64,000 nt of DNA from Dysgonomonas sp. 25 (GTDB lineage Bacteria > Bacteroidota > Bacteroidia > Bacteroidales > Dysgonomonadaceae): contig NZ_QVMN01000005.1 in the NCBI RefSeq assembly GCF_010501075.1, positions 133,714-197,713 of the forward strand, read 5' to 3'. Of the stretch, positions 36,044-45,051 are shown in pieces. How positions within the stretch are numbered: position 1 is the stretch's first letter; every line of letters starts with the position of its first letter. The translations under genes and the position numbers were made by a program. The notes under the pieces are model-generated. The model was not told the origin of the DNA and made no database searches. It saw only the letters and a program-made list of their open reading frames with translations.

Positions 36044-37243
36044 TCAGTTTTTCTTGCAGCGCACACTCATTAGCGAGCGATGATAGTATACATCTGATTT
36101 CTCTACACTATCTTTATTGTAGGGTAATATCCTGAACCATGCATTTATAGGACTGTTATTACTTGCTGTCCAGATGTAGGCTACTTCTCCGTATTCTTGG
36201 GTGTATGAGACATCTACTTGCCCTACTAATAGCGTATTGAATCCCCCTTTTGAGAGCGATAAACTATTTCCTCCTGCCGGATATGTACTGTTGGGCAGAG
36301 GGCATTGGCTTTTCATAACCGCCCCATGGGTTCCTCGGAGTGCCCAGGTAGCATTTTCCCAAATGGTGTTCCATACGCTATTTGCTGTGGATTCGCTATA
36401 GAGCGAAGCATTTTCGGTCAGTTCTTTTTCCAATACATTCCATTCCCTGTCGTTAGGTAAGTGCCATCCTTTCGGGCAAATACCCTGTATTCCTTCCGAA
36501 TCGGATTCGTCTGCCTGTCCCTGTCCTTCGCTGCCCACAGGTGTCGTCCCATCGCTACCTTTGCGCGATTTGGTAGCCGCCTGCCAATTGTAGAGTATTC
36601 CCTGCTCGAGCCTCCAAGTGGAAGGTATTACACTGAAGTCAACACTCCCGTAGGGTATTGAACCATTTTCATTTGCATTGGGATAAGCTATAAGCGGATC
36701 CACCAGTTCGTCTCCCGAGTAGTATGATTGCGTAAACGGTATCGGGTTGTCCGTATCGGCCGTTCCGTCGGGTTTGGCATAGTGCTTTGCCGCGAGGTTC
36801 TGCGTCATCCATGTGCCCGCATTCCCGAACTGGCGTGCATAAAACGCATTTCCGTCCTGATCGGTATAGGTTTCTACCGGCCCGAAAGGATCTGATCCTA
36901 TCGGCTGCCATTCGCTGCCATTCCATACGTATAGCCCCGATGGTATGGCGGCACAATACGGGTTGCTCTCGTCAGCTACGTTGTAGACAAGTAATCCCGT
37001 ATGGTCGCCCGGATATGCTCCTGCGGCCACGCCGTTGATGGTTGTCGAAATGTCGCTGTCGACGCGTTTGACTAATTTCACGCGAGGCAAACCTAATCCT
37101 TTGGTTGTTGTACCTGCTTGTTTCAGATCGAGGATAGCTCCGGATGCCGGAGTTTCGGTACTTCCTATGGTGACCTGAGCATGCAAATTGACTGATAAGA
37201 ATAATGATAAAGTCAGTGCCAGTGCTGTCGTTAATGTTTTCAT
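36044..37243 (-). CDS. FISUMP-domain exported protein (copy 2)
   Basis: This 399-residue protein has a signal peptide (ending NLHAQ near residue 23), the shared N-terminal module (VTIGSTETPASGAILDLKQA, GLGLPRVKLV, HTGLLVYNV, LYVWNGSEWQPIG) and a C-terminal FISUMP domain (FGNAGTWMTQNLAAKHY, CPKGWHLPNDREWNVLEKEL, closing MSVRCKKN). It is a close paralogue of the gene at 37441; the N-terminal third is nearly identical while the variable middle differs. Probably a surface protein; function unknown. Confidence 0.87.
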   Translation of the reverse strand: MKTLTTALALTLSLFLSVNLHAQVTIGSTETPASGAILDLKQAGTTTKGLGLPRVKLVKRVDSDISTTINGVAAGAYPGDHTGLLVYNVADESNPYCAAIPSGLYVWNGSEWQPIGSDPFGPVETYTDQDGNAFYARQFGNAGTWMTQNLAAKHYAKPDGTADTDNPIPFTQSYYSGDELVDPLIAYPNANENGSIPYGSVDFSVIPSTWRLEQGILYNWQAATKSRKGSDGTTPVGSEGQGQADESDSEGIQGICPKGWHLPNDREWNVLEKELTENASLYSESTANSVWNTIWENATWALRGTHGAVMKSQCPLPNSTYPAGGNSLSLSKGGFNTLLVGQVDVSYTQEYGEVAYIWTASNNSPINAWFRILPYNKDSVEKSDVYYHRSLMSVRCKKN

Positions 37244-37304
37244 TTGTTTATTTTATAGTTGCTTTATATAATATGTTAATGTGCTGATGTGCTGCTTGTA
37301 AGTG

Positions 37305-37334
37305 CAAAGGTAATATTTTTTTACAAATTGCAAA
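37305..37334 (-). promoter_or_regulatory. Promoter of FISUMP gene copy 2
   Basis: Top-strand CAAAGGTA (37305-37312; coding TACCTTTG) and CAAA (37331-37334; coding TTTG) are separated by 18 nt, matching the Bacteroidetes promoter layout. Confidence 0.7.
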
Positions 37335-37378
37335 ATCTAATTGCGATCAATCGACTCATTTAGGTGGCTGCATGCAAT

Positions 37379-37412
37379 GCAAAAGCCCCCGGTTATTTTC
37401 CGGAGGCTGTAT
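37379..37412 (-). terminator. Terminator after FISUMP gene copy 3
   Basis: AGCCCCCGG (37383-37391) with CCGGAGGCT (37400-37408), and TTTT on the coding strand beyond. It is the duplicate of the hairpin at 35994-36019. Confidence 0.78.
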
Positions 37413-37440
37413 TTGATAACTGTTAACTGATAGCTGTGTG

Positions 37441-38652
37441 TCAGTCTTTCTTGCAGCGCACGCTCATCAGCGCGCGGCGGTAATAGTAGCCTGCACGTGC
37501 TACACCATCGGACAGCCACGAATTGTTGGTAACCTCCCTATAGCATGAACCAGCTGCAGAATCTCCACTGGCTGAACTCAGAAATGCATTTGTCCCATAT
37601 TCCGACGGAGAGTCCTGATCGATTATCCCCACTAATAACACCTCGAATCCTCCTTGCCCGAGAGAGAGGCTCTTGCCGCCCGTAGGAGTTGCATTCGGAC
37701 TCCCTTTGACGATACAAGGGCTTTTTATCACTTTGCCATGTTGCCCGCGCCAATTTCCGGCATCCTGTTCCCAATAAGTATTCCATGCCGAGTTGGCTAC
37801 ATCTTCGGCATAAGAAGTCGCGTTCTCGGTCAGTTCCTTTTCCAGCACATTCCATTCCCTGTCGGTCGGCAGATGCCAGCCTTTGGGGCAGATACCTTGT
37901 ACATTGGCTGCGTTGTATTCGTCGGTAGATCCTTGACTTTCGTTCAAATAATCGAATCCATCTGTATTACCACCTCTTCTGTTTGTTGCCGCCGCCCAAT
38001 TATATAACAATCCCTGTGCTATCGTCCACGTAGAAGGCGCCCTGTCGTATTGTATAGGGTATATCGTTCCGTTTTCGTCTACGTTCGGATACGAGTAGCG
38101 GGGCTCGCGGATATTTTCGTCATTCGATACCGAAGGATCCGGCACTAACAGCGGATTGTCCGTGTCGGCTGTCCCGTCGGGTCTGGCATAGTGCTTCGCT
38201 GCCAAATTCTGTATCATCCATGTGCCTGCATCTCCGAATTGGCGGGCGTAAAACTCGTTCCCATCCTGATCGGTGTAGCTTTCTATCGGCCCGAGAGGTT
38301 CTCCGCCTACCGGCTGCCATTTGCTGCCATCCCATACGTATAGCCCCGATGGTATGGCGGCGCAGCGCTCATTGGCTTCGCCCGATACATGATAGACAAG
38401 CAATCCCGTATGGTCGCCCGGATATGCTCCTGCGGCGACGCCGTCGATGGTTGTCGAGATGTCGCTATTGAAGCGTTTGACTAATTTCACGCGAGGCAAA
38501 CCTAACCCTTTGGTGGTTGTACCCACTTGTTTCAGGTCGAGGATGGCTCCTGCGGCAGGTGGCTCGCTACTCCCTATGGTGACTTGCGAATGTAAGTTTG
38601 TCGATAAGAATATAGCCACTGACAAGAATAGGGCTGTTGTTAATGTTTTCAT
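37441..38652 (-). CDS. FISUMP-domain exported protein (copy 3)
   Basis: This 403-residue protein has a signal peptide (ending NLHSQ), the same N-terminal module as its neighbour (VTIGSSEPPAAGAILDLKQV, GLGLPRVKLVKRF, HTGLLVYHV, GLYVWDGSKWQPVG) and a FISUMP domain (FGDAGTWMIQNLAAKHYARP, CPKGWHLPTDREWNVLEKEL, closing MSVRCKKD). It is tandem with copy 2, same strand, each with its own promoter and a duplicated terminator, so the pair arose by duplication of the whole transcription unit. Confidence 0.87.
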   Translation of the reverse strand: MKTLTTALFLSVAIFLSTNLHSQVTIGSSEPPAAGAILDLKQVGTTTKGLGLPRVKLVKRFNSDISTTIDGVAAGAYPGDHTGLLVYHVSGEANERCAAIPSGLYVWDGSKWQPVGGEPLGPIESYTDQDGNEFYARQFGDAGTWMIQNLAAKHYARPDGTADTDNPLLVPDPSVSNDENIREPRYSYPNVDENGTIYPIQYDRAPSTWTIAQGLLYNWAAATNRRGGNTDGFDYLNESQGSTDEYNAANVQGICPKGWHLPTDREWNVLEKELTENATSYAEDVANSAWNTYWEQDAGNWRGQHGKVIKSPCIVKGSPNATPTGGKSLSLGQGGFEVLLVGIIDQDSPSEYGTNAFLSSASGDSAAGSCYREVTNNSWLSDGVARAGYYYRRALMSVRCKKD

Positions 38653-38704
38653 TTAATAGTATGCATATTTGTTAATAATCTTATTTTTAATTCGTGTCGG
38701 TAAG

Positions 38705-38712
38705 CAAAAATA
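38705..38712 (-). promoter_or_regulatory. -7 box for FISUMP gene copy 3
   Basis: Top-strand CAAAAATA reads TATTTTTG on the coding strand, 53 nt before the start. A CAAA at 38735 is slightly beyond the usual -33 distance. Confidence 0.5.
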
Positions 38713-38849
38713 AGATGATGAGATATGCCGATATCAAAAAGTAGACAAACAGCCCCAATTTTGCGACAAGTGGGCTTGTGGCTGAGATAAATGTTTTTAT
38801 CGCCGGGATTTTTTTTTGTGTAGTTTCCGTTTCTTATTCCATAAATCAG

Positions 38850-38857
38850 TAGATTTG
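38850..38857 (+). promoter_or_regulatory. -7 box for lipoprotein gene at 38891
   Basis: TAGATTTG lies 33 nt before the ATG. Confidence 0.5.
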
Positions 38858-38890
38858 TAGAATCGAAAACAACTTCAAATACAACACACG

Positions 38891-39682
38891 ATGAAAAAGC
38901 TTTGTGCTATGCCTTTCGTATTTCTGTTCCTGTTTCTTTTTTCCTGTTCCCAATCGAAGAAAGAATTCCGCATGCCCCGTATCCCTGTGGACTATGTCAT
39001 AGCAGGCGTGTTGGATGTCGACCGCAAAGGACAGACAGATGCTTTCTACGAGCCGTTGTACTTCGGCAAGTGCGATACGCCCGAAATCTATCCCAACTTT
39101 GGGTTGTATCTCGATTCGCGCCTATGGAGACAAGTGTCTGATACTACTATCCGTCGCGACGAAGAAGTTGTTGCCGACTTCGACCGTAAAATTGTTTCGC
39201 GCGATATGCCTCTCCATCTCCCTGTTGCTACGGGATTGGGTTTGTATGTCGATACGGCGCAATACTTTTTAGGCGAAGCCCGCCATTGGAGCCGTCAGGA
39301 TAAGATGCAGATATGGCACCCTTTCGAGGCAGTGGTGCGTCCGGCAGCCCTTGTCAACCATTCGGCGGACAGCCTTGCCATCTGGATAGATAATGACAAC
39401 CTGCCGCTATTGCTGGAGGCTAAGGACAAAGAGGGCAAATGGAAAGCGATAGAAATATTGAACCGGGGGCGCGAACGCGAATTGGAATATCTCTATACAA
39501 ACAGGACTATCTGGTATTATCCCTTACCACCCGATGAAATGATACTGACTGCCGTGCCTATATTGAGCGGTGAGTTCGAAACCAAATTGCGCCTTTGCTA
39601 TCGGTGCGATTCGGTGCGCATCTATTCCAATGAATTTATGGGGAAAGTGAATCCCGAACAATTCGGTCAGGAAGAGGAGTAA
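38891..39682 (+). CDS. Lipoprotein of unknown function
   Basis: This 263-residue protein has a lipobox (LFLFSCSQSKK, Cys near 19). The mature part is soluble, acidic and beta-rich (GLYLDSRLWRQVSDTTIRRD; LLLEAKDKEGKWKAIEI). The second half looks like an immunoglobulin-type sandwich, but no family was recognised. It stands alone, convergent with the AhpD-like gene. Confidence 0.72.
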   Translation: MKKLCAMPFVFLFLFLFSCSQSKKEFRMPRIPVDYVIAGVLDVDRKGQTDAFYEPLYFGKCDTPEIYPNFGLYLDSRLWRQVSDTTIRRDEEVVADFDRKIVSRDMPLHLPVATGLGLYVDTAQYFLGEARHWSRQDKMQIWHPFEAVVRPAALVNHSADSLAIWIDNDNLPLLLEAKDKEGKWKAIEILNRGRERELEYLYTNRTIWYYPLPPDEMILTAVPILSGEFETKLRLCYRCDSVRIYSNEFMGKVNPEQFGQEEE

Positions 39683-39720
39683 AAAACAAACGGCGATTAT
39701 CCTTTCGGGGGATAACCGCC
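39681..39720 (-). terminator. Terminator after AhpD-like gene
   Basis: GGCGATTATCC / GGATAACCGCC forms an 11-bp stem with one mismatch; on the minus strand it is followed by TTTGTTTTTT. Confidence 0.8.
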
Positions 39721-39765
39721 ATTTAACTTCTTCTTTCACTTGGGGCTTTTTTCCTTTATCTTAAT

Positions 39766-40206
39766 TCAAGCTTTGGGCATTGTTGTTGCAATTCCTATTC
39801 TGTTCCATGCATTGATGATGACAATGACCATAATTATTTCGGCGAGTTTCTCCTTCCCGAACATCGCTTCGGCCTTGTGATACCTTTCGTCGGATATCCC
39901 GTGCTTGGCGATTTTTGTAATGTCTTCGGTGAGAGCCAACATCATTTTTTCCTCTTCGGAGAATAAATCCGATTCCTTCCAGACGTTCAGCATATATATG
40001 CGTTGCTCGGTTTCGCCGTGCTGGCGGGCTATCTTGGTGTGCATATCCAGACAATAGGCGCATCCGTTGATTTGCGATGCCCGTATCATCATTATGCCCT
40101 GTTCGATGGGTGTGAGTGATATTTTCTGCAAGTAACCTTGTAGCCCCTGTATTCTTTTCAGTGCATCAGGAGCTACATCCATCAGGTTTATTCTTTTCGA
40201 TTCCAT
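39766..40206 (-). CDS. AhpD-like carboxymuconolactone decarboxylase family protein
   Basis: This 146-residue all-helical protein has the AhpD redox motif IRASQINGCAYCLDMHTK (CxxC plus His, residues about 45-60). Such proteins act as thiol-dependent peroxidases or redox partners. Start EidenceMESKRINLMDVAP fits the family. It stands alone; nothing in the neighbourhood indicates a specific partner. Confidence 0.9.
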   Translation of the reverse strand: MESKRINLMDVAPDALKRIQGLQGYLQKISLTPIEQGIMMIRASQINGCAYCLDMHTKIARQHGETEQRIYMLNVWKESDLFSEEEKMMLALTEDITKIAKHGISDERYHKAEAMFGKEKLAEIIMVIVIINAWNRIGIATTMPKA

Positions 40207-40397
40207 TTTTTATACTTTATTGATATTCCTTTCTACAACTTAAACAAGATGGAATAGAAATAGTTCATTCTTTTTATAAAAAACTTGCTTGCGCAATTAA
40301 TTGAATCGCGACGTTGTTGTGATTGTGTCCTGTAAAATAATGGCTTATGTATTCTTTTTTGCAAAAGGGAGAATCCCGTTAATCCGATTATATTTCC

Positions 40398-40405
40398 TAC
40401 ATTTG
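40398..40405 (+). promoter_or_regulatory. -7 box for RlmL-type methyltransferase
   Basis: TACATTTG lies 25 nt before the ATG at 40430. Because it falls inside an apparent upstream extension of the frame, it supports the downstream start. Confidence 0.6.
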
Positions 40406-40429
40406 CAGCAAATTAATCCGAAAAAGCGT

Positions 40430-41590
40430 ATGTATAGCAACGAGTATGCAATGATAGCCAAAACAATGGCGGGGCTCGAAGAGGTATTGGCCTCGGAACT
40501 GATAGCATTGGGGGCGAACGATATAGAGATTGGGCGGCGGATGGTTTCGTTCACCGGCAACAAATCGCTTATGTACAAAGCCAATGTGTGTTGCCGTACG
40601 GCGTTGCGCATCCTCAAGCCGATACATACCTTCAAGGCGAAAACGACGGACGAGATATATAAGGAAGTGAAAAAACTGCCTTGGTTCGACTACCTCACGC
40701 CCGAAAGCACATTTGCCATCGACGCGGTGACTTTCTCGGATTACTTTACTCACTCCAAATTTGTGGCATACCGCACCAAGGACGCGATAGCCGACTATTT
40801 CACCCAGCGCACGGGCAACCGCCCTTCGGTGGATGTGCGTAATCCCGATTTGCTGATAAATATCCATATCGCGCAGGATAAATGCACCCTTTCGTTCGAT
40901 TCGTCGGGCGAATCGTTGCACAAGCGCGGTTATAGGGTGGGGCAGACCGAAGCTCCGCTGAACGAGGTGCTGGCGGCGGGCATGATAATGCTCACCGGGT
41001 GGCGCGGCGAATCGGATTTTGTAGACCCCATGTGTGGTTCGGGGACGTTGCTCATCGAGGCGGCGCTCATAGCGCGCAACATTTCGCCGGGGATATACCG
41101 CAGCAACTTTGCCTTCGAAAAGTGGAAAGATTTCGATAGCGAGCTTTTTGAGGAGATATACAACGACGATAGTGGCGAACGCGATTTCGAGCACAAAATC
41201 TACGGCTCGGATATCGACCCCAAAGCGGTGGATGTAGCCATTTCGAACGTGAAAAGCGCCGGGTTGTCGGACTGTATCGACCTCAAAATAAAGCCGATGG
41301 AGCGATACGATGCTGCTCCTGCTCCTGCCGAAAAGGGTATACTCGTCACGAATCCGCCTTATGGCGAACGGCTGAATCCCGACGACCTGTTCGGGCTGTA
41401 CGAGATGATAGGCGAACGCCTGAAACATGTTTTCACAGGCTATCAGGCGTGGATATTGAGCTATAAGAAAGAATGTTTCGACAAGATAGGCCTCAAGCCG
41501 TCGAAGAAAATCAAGCTGATAAACGGTTCGCTGCCCTGCGAATTCCGCCGCTACGATATTTTCTCCGGCAAACGCAAGGAACAGGGGTAA
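40430..41590 (+). CDS. rlmL: THUMP-domain 23S rRNA guanine-N2 methyltransferase (RlmL N-half type)
   Basis: This 386-residue enzyme should methylate a guanine N2 in 23S rRNA using SAM (in E. coli G2445). The N-terminal ferredoxin-like/THUMP region (residues 1-165: MIAKTMAGLEEVLASEL) binds RNA. The Rossmann methyltransferase has VDPMCGSGTLLIEAALIARN near 200 and the catalytic NPPYGERL near 308. The start at 40430 gives the normal family N-terminus; 43 in-frame codons upstream contain the promoter and are not family-like. It lacks the second (RlmK) half found in E. coli, as usual in Bacteroidetes. Confidence 0.92.
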   Translation: MYSNEYAMIAKTMAGLEEVLASELIALGANDIEIGRRMVSFTGNKSLMYKANVCCRTALRILKPIHTFKAKTTDEIYKEVKKLPWFDYLTPESTFAIDAVTFSDYFTHSKFVAYRTKDAIADYFTQRTGNRPSVDVRNPDLLINIHIAQDKCTLSFDSSGESLHKRGYRVGQTEAPLNEVLAAGMIMLTGWRGESDFVDPMCGSGTLLIEAALIARNISPGIYRSNFAFEKWKDFDSELFEEIYNDDSGERDFEHKIYGSDIDPKAVDVAISNVKSAGLSDCIDLKIKPMERYDAAPAPAEKGILVTNPPYGERLNPDDLFGLYEMIGERLKHVFTGYQAWILSYKKECFDKIGLKPSKKIKLINGSLPCEFRRYDIFSGKRKEQG

Positions 41591-41593
41591 GCC

Positions 41594-42259
41594 TTATTCG
41601 AGGCTGTACACATATTCCAGCATGCGGGCGATATCCCCTTGCTGTTTGAAGTTGATTTTGTTCTCTTTGGCAAACTGTTCTATTTCCGTCTTTTGCGATT
41701 TATATATTTTCGTTAATGCTTTTGGCGAAGTAATCCGGACGAATTTATCGTTGCTTTTGATGTAATACATCGGCTGCAACTCCTCTTTGATGCGATGCTC
41801 GTGCTCCTCCTTCGCTTCGGCAACCGGCAGGTGCGACGAATCCAATATCGGCGTCACATTTTTGGTCGATGTGGAAGGCGAATAAAATCCGTAGCCTACA
41901 TGAGCCCCTTGCAGGTTATTATTAGATTTCCAGCGGATATAGTATTCCCCACCGGTGATTTCTATCTTCTCATAAAACGCTTCCTTTTCGCCTTGCACAA
42001 ATCTTCGTCCGTTGATGTCGATATGGGAAAGCCGTTCGGGATTTGTGAGCGCAAGGATTATTTTATCCTCGCCAACAAAGGTAATCTTCTCTGTTTCGAA
42101 GTTGTAATTGAACTTCGACTGGAGCGTATTGCCTGTTTTGGTGGTTGCCGTTCCGTCGAGGAAGTCGTAGAAGAGATAACTTCCGGGCGAATCCTGTGCA
42201 CGTGCGTTAAGGAGTAAAATAAATCCGGCAAATAATAGCAATGTGATTCTTTTTTTCAT
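41594..42259 (-). CDS. Exported protein of unknown function
   Basis: This 221-residue protein has a signal peptide (MKKRITLLLFAGFILLLNA, cleavage near residue 21). The mature domain has Bacteroidetes-type beta strands early (FYDFLDGTATTKTGNTLQSK) and a Lys/Glu-rich C-terminal half. No family was recognised. The start at 42259 is preferred over an upstream in-frame ATG (42280). It ends only 3 nt from the convergent rlmL stop with no terminator between. Confidence 0.72.
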   Translation of the reverse strand: MKKRITLLLFAGFILLLNARAQDSPGSYLFYDFLDGTATTKTGNTLQSKFNYNFETEKITFVGEDKIILALTNPERLSHIDINGRRFVQGEKEAFYEKIEITGGEYYIRWKSNNNLQGAHVGYGFYSPSTSTKNVTPILDSSHLPVAEAKEEHEHRIKEELQPMYYIKSNDKFVRITSPKALTKIYKSQKTEIEQFAKENKINFKQQGDIARMLEYVYSLE

Positions 42260-42471
42260 AATAGTATTTTTTTCTTTCAAAATAGGTTGAATATGACTTG
42301 CAATTTAACAAAAAAACTATTTGAAGTCATGCTTTTGTCGAAAAAAAGAATTTTTTTGCCTTGTTTTGTGCTACTCCTTAGTCCTGTACGCAGCTATAAT
42401 TAATACTCCTACAAACTATATGCGTATTCCGATATACAGGTAATATCCTTTCATTTTTTTATTCCCAATAT

Positions 42472-42501
42472 TTTGTAAACATAAAATATATATTAACTTT
42501 G
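42472..42501 (+). promoter_or_regulatory. Promoter of radical SAM operon
   Basis: TTTG (42472-42475), 18-nt spacer, TAACTTTG (42494-42501). This matches the consensus and spacing of the trp promoter. The ATG follows 22 nt later. Confidence 0.8.
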
Positions 42502-42523
42502 TATTTCAAAGTTCTTTTTGTAT

Positions 42524-43933
42524 ATGAAAGTAAAAATGATTCTCCCCTCATTAGTTGAGGCAGACAGTATATTCTGGCGACCGATAAAGTATTCGCTTTT
42601 CCCACCTTTGGGATTGGCAACCTTGGCAGCATACCTTTCGCCCGACGACGAAATCGATTTGCAAGACCAGCATGTCGAAAGGCTGAAACTGGACGACGAC
42701 CCCGATTTGGTTGTTATACAGGTCTATATCACCAACGCTTTCCGGGCATACCGGATTGCCGATCATTACAGGGCAAAAGGCGCTTTTGTCATTCTGGGCG
42801 GCTTGCATGTCACCTCGTTGCCCGAAGAGGCTGCCCGCCATGCCGATGCCATCTTCATCGGTCCTGCCGAAGAATCGTTTCCCCGTTTCCTGTCCGATTT
42901 CCGCAATGGCAGGCCTCAAAAGATATATACCTCATCCGTGCGCACGTTGACGGATTTGCCTTTCCCCCGCAGGGATTTGATTAAACGGAGCCGCTATCTC
43001 GTTCCCAATTCGCTGGTTGTCAGCCGTGGATGCCCTCACCATTGCGATTTCTGCTACAAAGACGCTTTTTTCGGCAACGGGAAATCGTTCTACACAGAGC
43101 AGGTAGACAGGGCGTTGGCAGAGATAGACAGCCTGCCGGGACGGCATCTCTATTTTCTGGACGATCATTTGCTTGGAAGCAAGCGTTTTGCAGCCGAATT
43201 GTTCGAAGGAATGAAAGGCATGAACCGTGTATTCCAGTGTGCGGCGACTATCGACTCCATTCTCGATGGCGACCTGATAGAGCGTGCTGCCGAAGCGGGA
43301 TTGAGGAGTGTATTTGTAGGATTCGAAACCTTTTCGCCCGAAAATCTTCGGCAGAGCAATAAAAAGCAAAATATGGCCCGCAGCTATACCGAGGCGGTCA
43401 ACCGCCTGCACGGGTTGGGCATTATGATAAACGGCAGCTTTGTTTTCGGTTTAGACCACGACGACCGTGATGTTTTCCGCCGCACGGTAGATTGGGGCGT
43501 GGAGCATGCCATCACTACGGCAACCTATCACGTACTGACGCCTTATCCGGGTACGCGCCTGTTCGATGCTATGGAGGCTTCGGGGCGTATCGCCACCCGC
43601 AACTGGGATTTGTACGATACCCGCCATGTGGTCTACAAAACGCAGGGACTTTGCGCCGAAGAACTGAAAGAGGGCTACGATTGGGCATACCGCGAATTCT
43701 ATCGCTGGTCGAATATCGGCAAGGCGGCTTTTTCGCATCCATCTGTCAAGCATCAGTTGAAGCACCTTTTCTACACGGGTGGCTGGAAAAAGTTCGAGCC
43801 GTTGTGGAATGTGCTTATCAAGGCGGGCGGGCTGACGCATATGCTGCCCTTGCTGGAGTCGCTGCTCAGCCAAGTAAACTATGGAGTAGGGAGAAAAGAA
43901 ATAGCAAACGAATCTGTTATTTTAGAGAAATGA
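42524..43933 (+). CDS. B12-binding-domain radical SAM protein
   Basis: This 469-residue protein has a Rossmann-type B12-binding-like N-domain (residues 1-140: PPLGLATLAAYLSPDDEIDL, FVILGGLHVTSLPEEAARHADAIFIG). The radical SAM core follows with the [4Fe-4S] motif CPHHCDFCYK near residue 172 and GFETFSPENL near 272. Domain order matches class B radical SAM methyltransferases and related enzymes, though a B12-binding DxHxxG motif was not seen, so cobalamin use is uncertain. It overlaps the next gene by ATGA. Substrate unknown; the downstream membrane proteins suggest a lipid or envelope target. Confidence 0.85.
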   Translation: MKVKMILPSLVEADSIFWRPIKYSLFPPLGLATLAAYLSPDDEIDLQDQHVERLKLDDDPDLVVIQVYITNAFRAYRIADHYRAKGAFVILGGLHVTSLPEEAARHADAIFIGPAEESFPRFLSDFRNGRPQKIYTSSVRTLTDLPFPRRDLIKRSRYLVPNSLVVSRGCPHHCDFCYKDAFFGNGKSFYTEQVDRALAEIDSLPGRHLYFLDDHLLGSKRFAAELFEGMKGMNRVFQCAATIDSILDGDLIERAAEAGLRSVFVGFETFSPENLRQSNKKQNMARSYTEAVNRLHGLGIMINGSFVFGLDHDDRDVFRRTVDWGVEHAITTATYHVLTPYPGTRLFDAMEASGRIATRNWDLYDTRHVVYKTQGLCAEELKEGYDWAYREFYRWSNIGKAAFSHPSVKHQLKHLFYTGGWKKFEPLWNVLIKAGGLTHMLPLLESLLSQVNYGVGRKEIANESVILEK

Positions 43934-44541
43934 ATGATATAACCCGCAATATAATCCGTTGCATACTGTTTGCATTCAGCCTGTTGATTGCTTTGGCAGC
44001 TTGTCTCTTAACCTTTTCATTGGATAGGATGTTGCCGCTATTTCTTAATTCCGTATTTTTTGTTTTTGCAGTTATCGTATTGGTTTTGTTGTTGATAACT
44101 GTGTTGATTCTCAATCTTATACTCAAGTGTCAAGGGGCAAAGAAACGGTTGTTCCCGCTGTATCCCCTTTTTGCCGGGGTGCTGGGCATAGCAGGCATAA
44201 TAATATATCAGAATACCTTGGATAGTAGCCCCCTTGTGATGTCGGCAAAGCATTATGAAGATATTGCCGGAAATGTGTATATGGAATTCGGGGAAGATGG
44301 GCGATATCGTTTAGATTATTACGGCTTTTTAGATGGCATGCGTTATCGGGGAAAATACACGATAGCCGGCGATACTATTTTTTTGAGCGAAGATACGCCA
44401 ATAGCAGAGAACAAAGAATATATGACCAACAAGCTGCTGATAGAGGAAGATTATATCTATTTCCAGCTCGATAGTGTCGGAAACTATGACAAATATTTCA
44501 AAATGCACATTTATAAACCATTAGAATATGAAAGCAATTAA
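43930..44541 (+). CDS. Membrane protein of unknown function
   Basis: This 203-residue protein has three hydrophobic segments (about residues 8-30, 36-64, 75-92), then a soluble domain with beta character (MEFGEDGRYRLDYYGFLDGMRYRGKYTIAGDTIFLSED). The ATG overlaps the stop of the radical SAM gene, indicating translational coupling. The frame continues upstream but those codons overlap the radical SAM gene and are not used. No family was recognised. Confidence 0.75.
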   Translation: MNDITRNIIRCILFAFSLLIALAACLLTFSLDRMLPLFLNSVFFVFAVIVLVLLLITVLILNLILKCQGAKKRLFPLYPLFAGVLGIAGIIIYQNTLDSSPLVMSAKHYEDIAGNVYMEFGEDGRYRLDYYGFLDGMRYRGKYTIAGDTIFLSEDTPIAENKEYMTNKLLIEEDYIYFQLDSVGNYDKYFKMHIYKPLEYESN

Positions 44542-45046
44542 AGACGAAAAACAACTGCTGCGCATTATCCGCGCCATTACTCTATTCTTCATTCTGGCGC
44601 TCGTGGTGTCGGGTGCAACCGCCTTCCCTCTCGAAACGGAGTTGTCGATAATAACCGGATTTCTCGAAGGCTCGACGGGCGTGATGGGTGATTTATATGC
44701 TTGGTTTGCACGCATATACGAAGGCATATTGCACACCAATGCCAACTATCCCTTCATCATGTACGGCTGCGACTGGCTTGCCTTTGCGCATATTGTCATA
44801 GCCATTGCCTTTGTGGGTGTACTGCGCAAGCCGGTGACCAACCGCTGGATTGTTTCGTGGGCGATGATAGCCTGTGTGGGCGTTATTCCCGCCGTGATTA
44901 TCTGCGGATTTGTGCGCGAAATTCCGATTTTCTGGCAATTGGTCGATAGCTCGTTCGGTATATTCGGGCTTATTCCCTTGCTCGTTTTGCGACACTATAT
45001 CAGGCAGTTGGCAAAAGTCAGCAACTACGTCGAACAGCCATACTGA
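44528..45046 (+). CDS. Integral membrane protein of unknown function
   Basis: This 172-residue protein has four hydrophobic segments (about residues 15-33, 78-98, 107-127, 138-158). It overlaps the preceding gene by 14 nt. Residues GSTGVMGDLYAWFARIYEGI form a conserved-looking loop after helix 1. No family was recognised with confidence. It belongs to the operon with the radical SAM gene. Confidence 0.75.
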   Translation: MKAIKDEKQLLRIIRAITLFFILALVVSGATAFPLETELSIITGFLEGSTGVMGDLYAWFARIYEGILHTNANYPFIMYGCDWLAFAHIVIAIAFVGVLRKPVTNRWIVSWAMIACVGVIPAVIICGFVREIPIFWQLVDSSFGIFGLIPLLVLRHYIRQLAKVSNYVEQPY

Positions 45047-45051
45047 AGCGT

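Noticed and set aside
36044-37243. Type IX secretion C-terminal sorting domain in FISUMP proteins
   Set aside because: The C-termini end in the FISUMP VRCKK motif; no sorting-domain pattern was seen.
40301-40429. An upstream 43-codon extension of the RlmL-type gene
   Set aside because: It contains the -7 promoter box and does not look like the family's N-terminus.
43492-43929. Upstream extension of the membrane protein gene at 43930
   Set aside because: These codons overlap the radical SAM gene in another frame; the real start overlaps its stop codon as ATGA.
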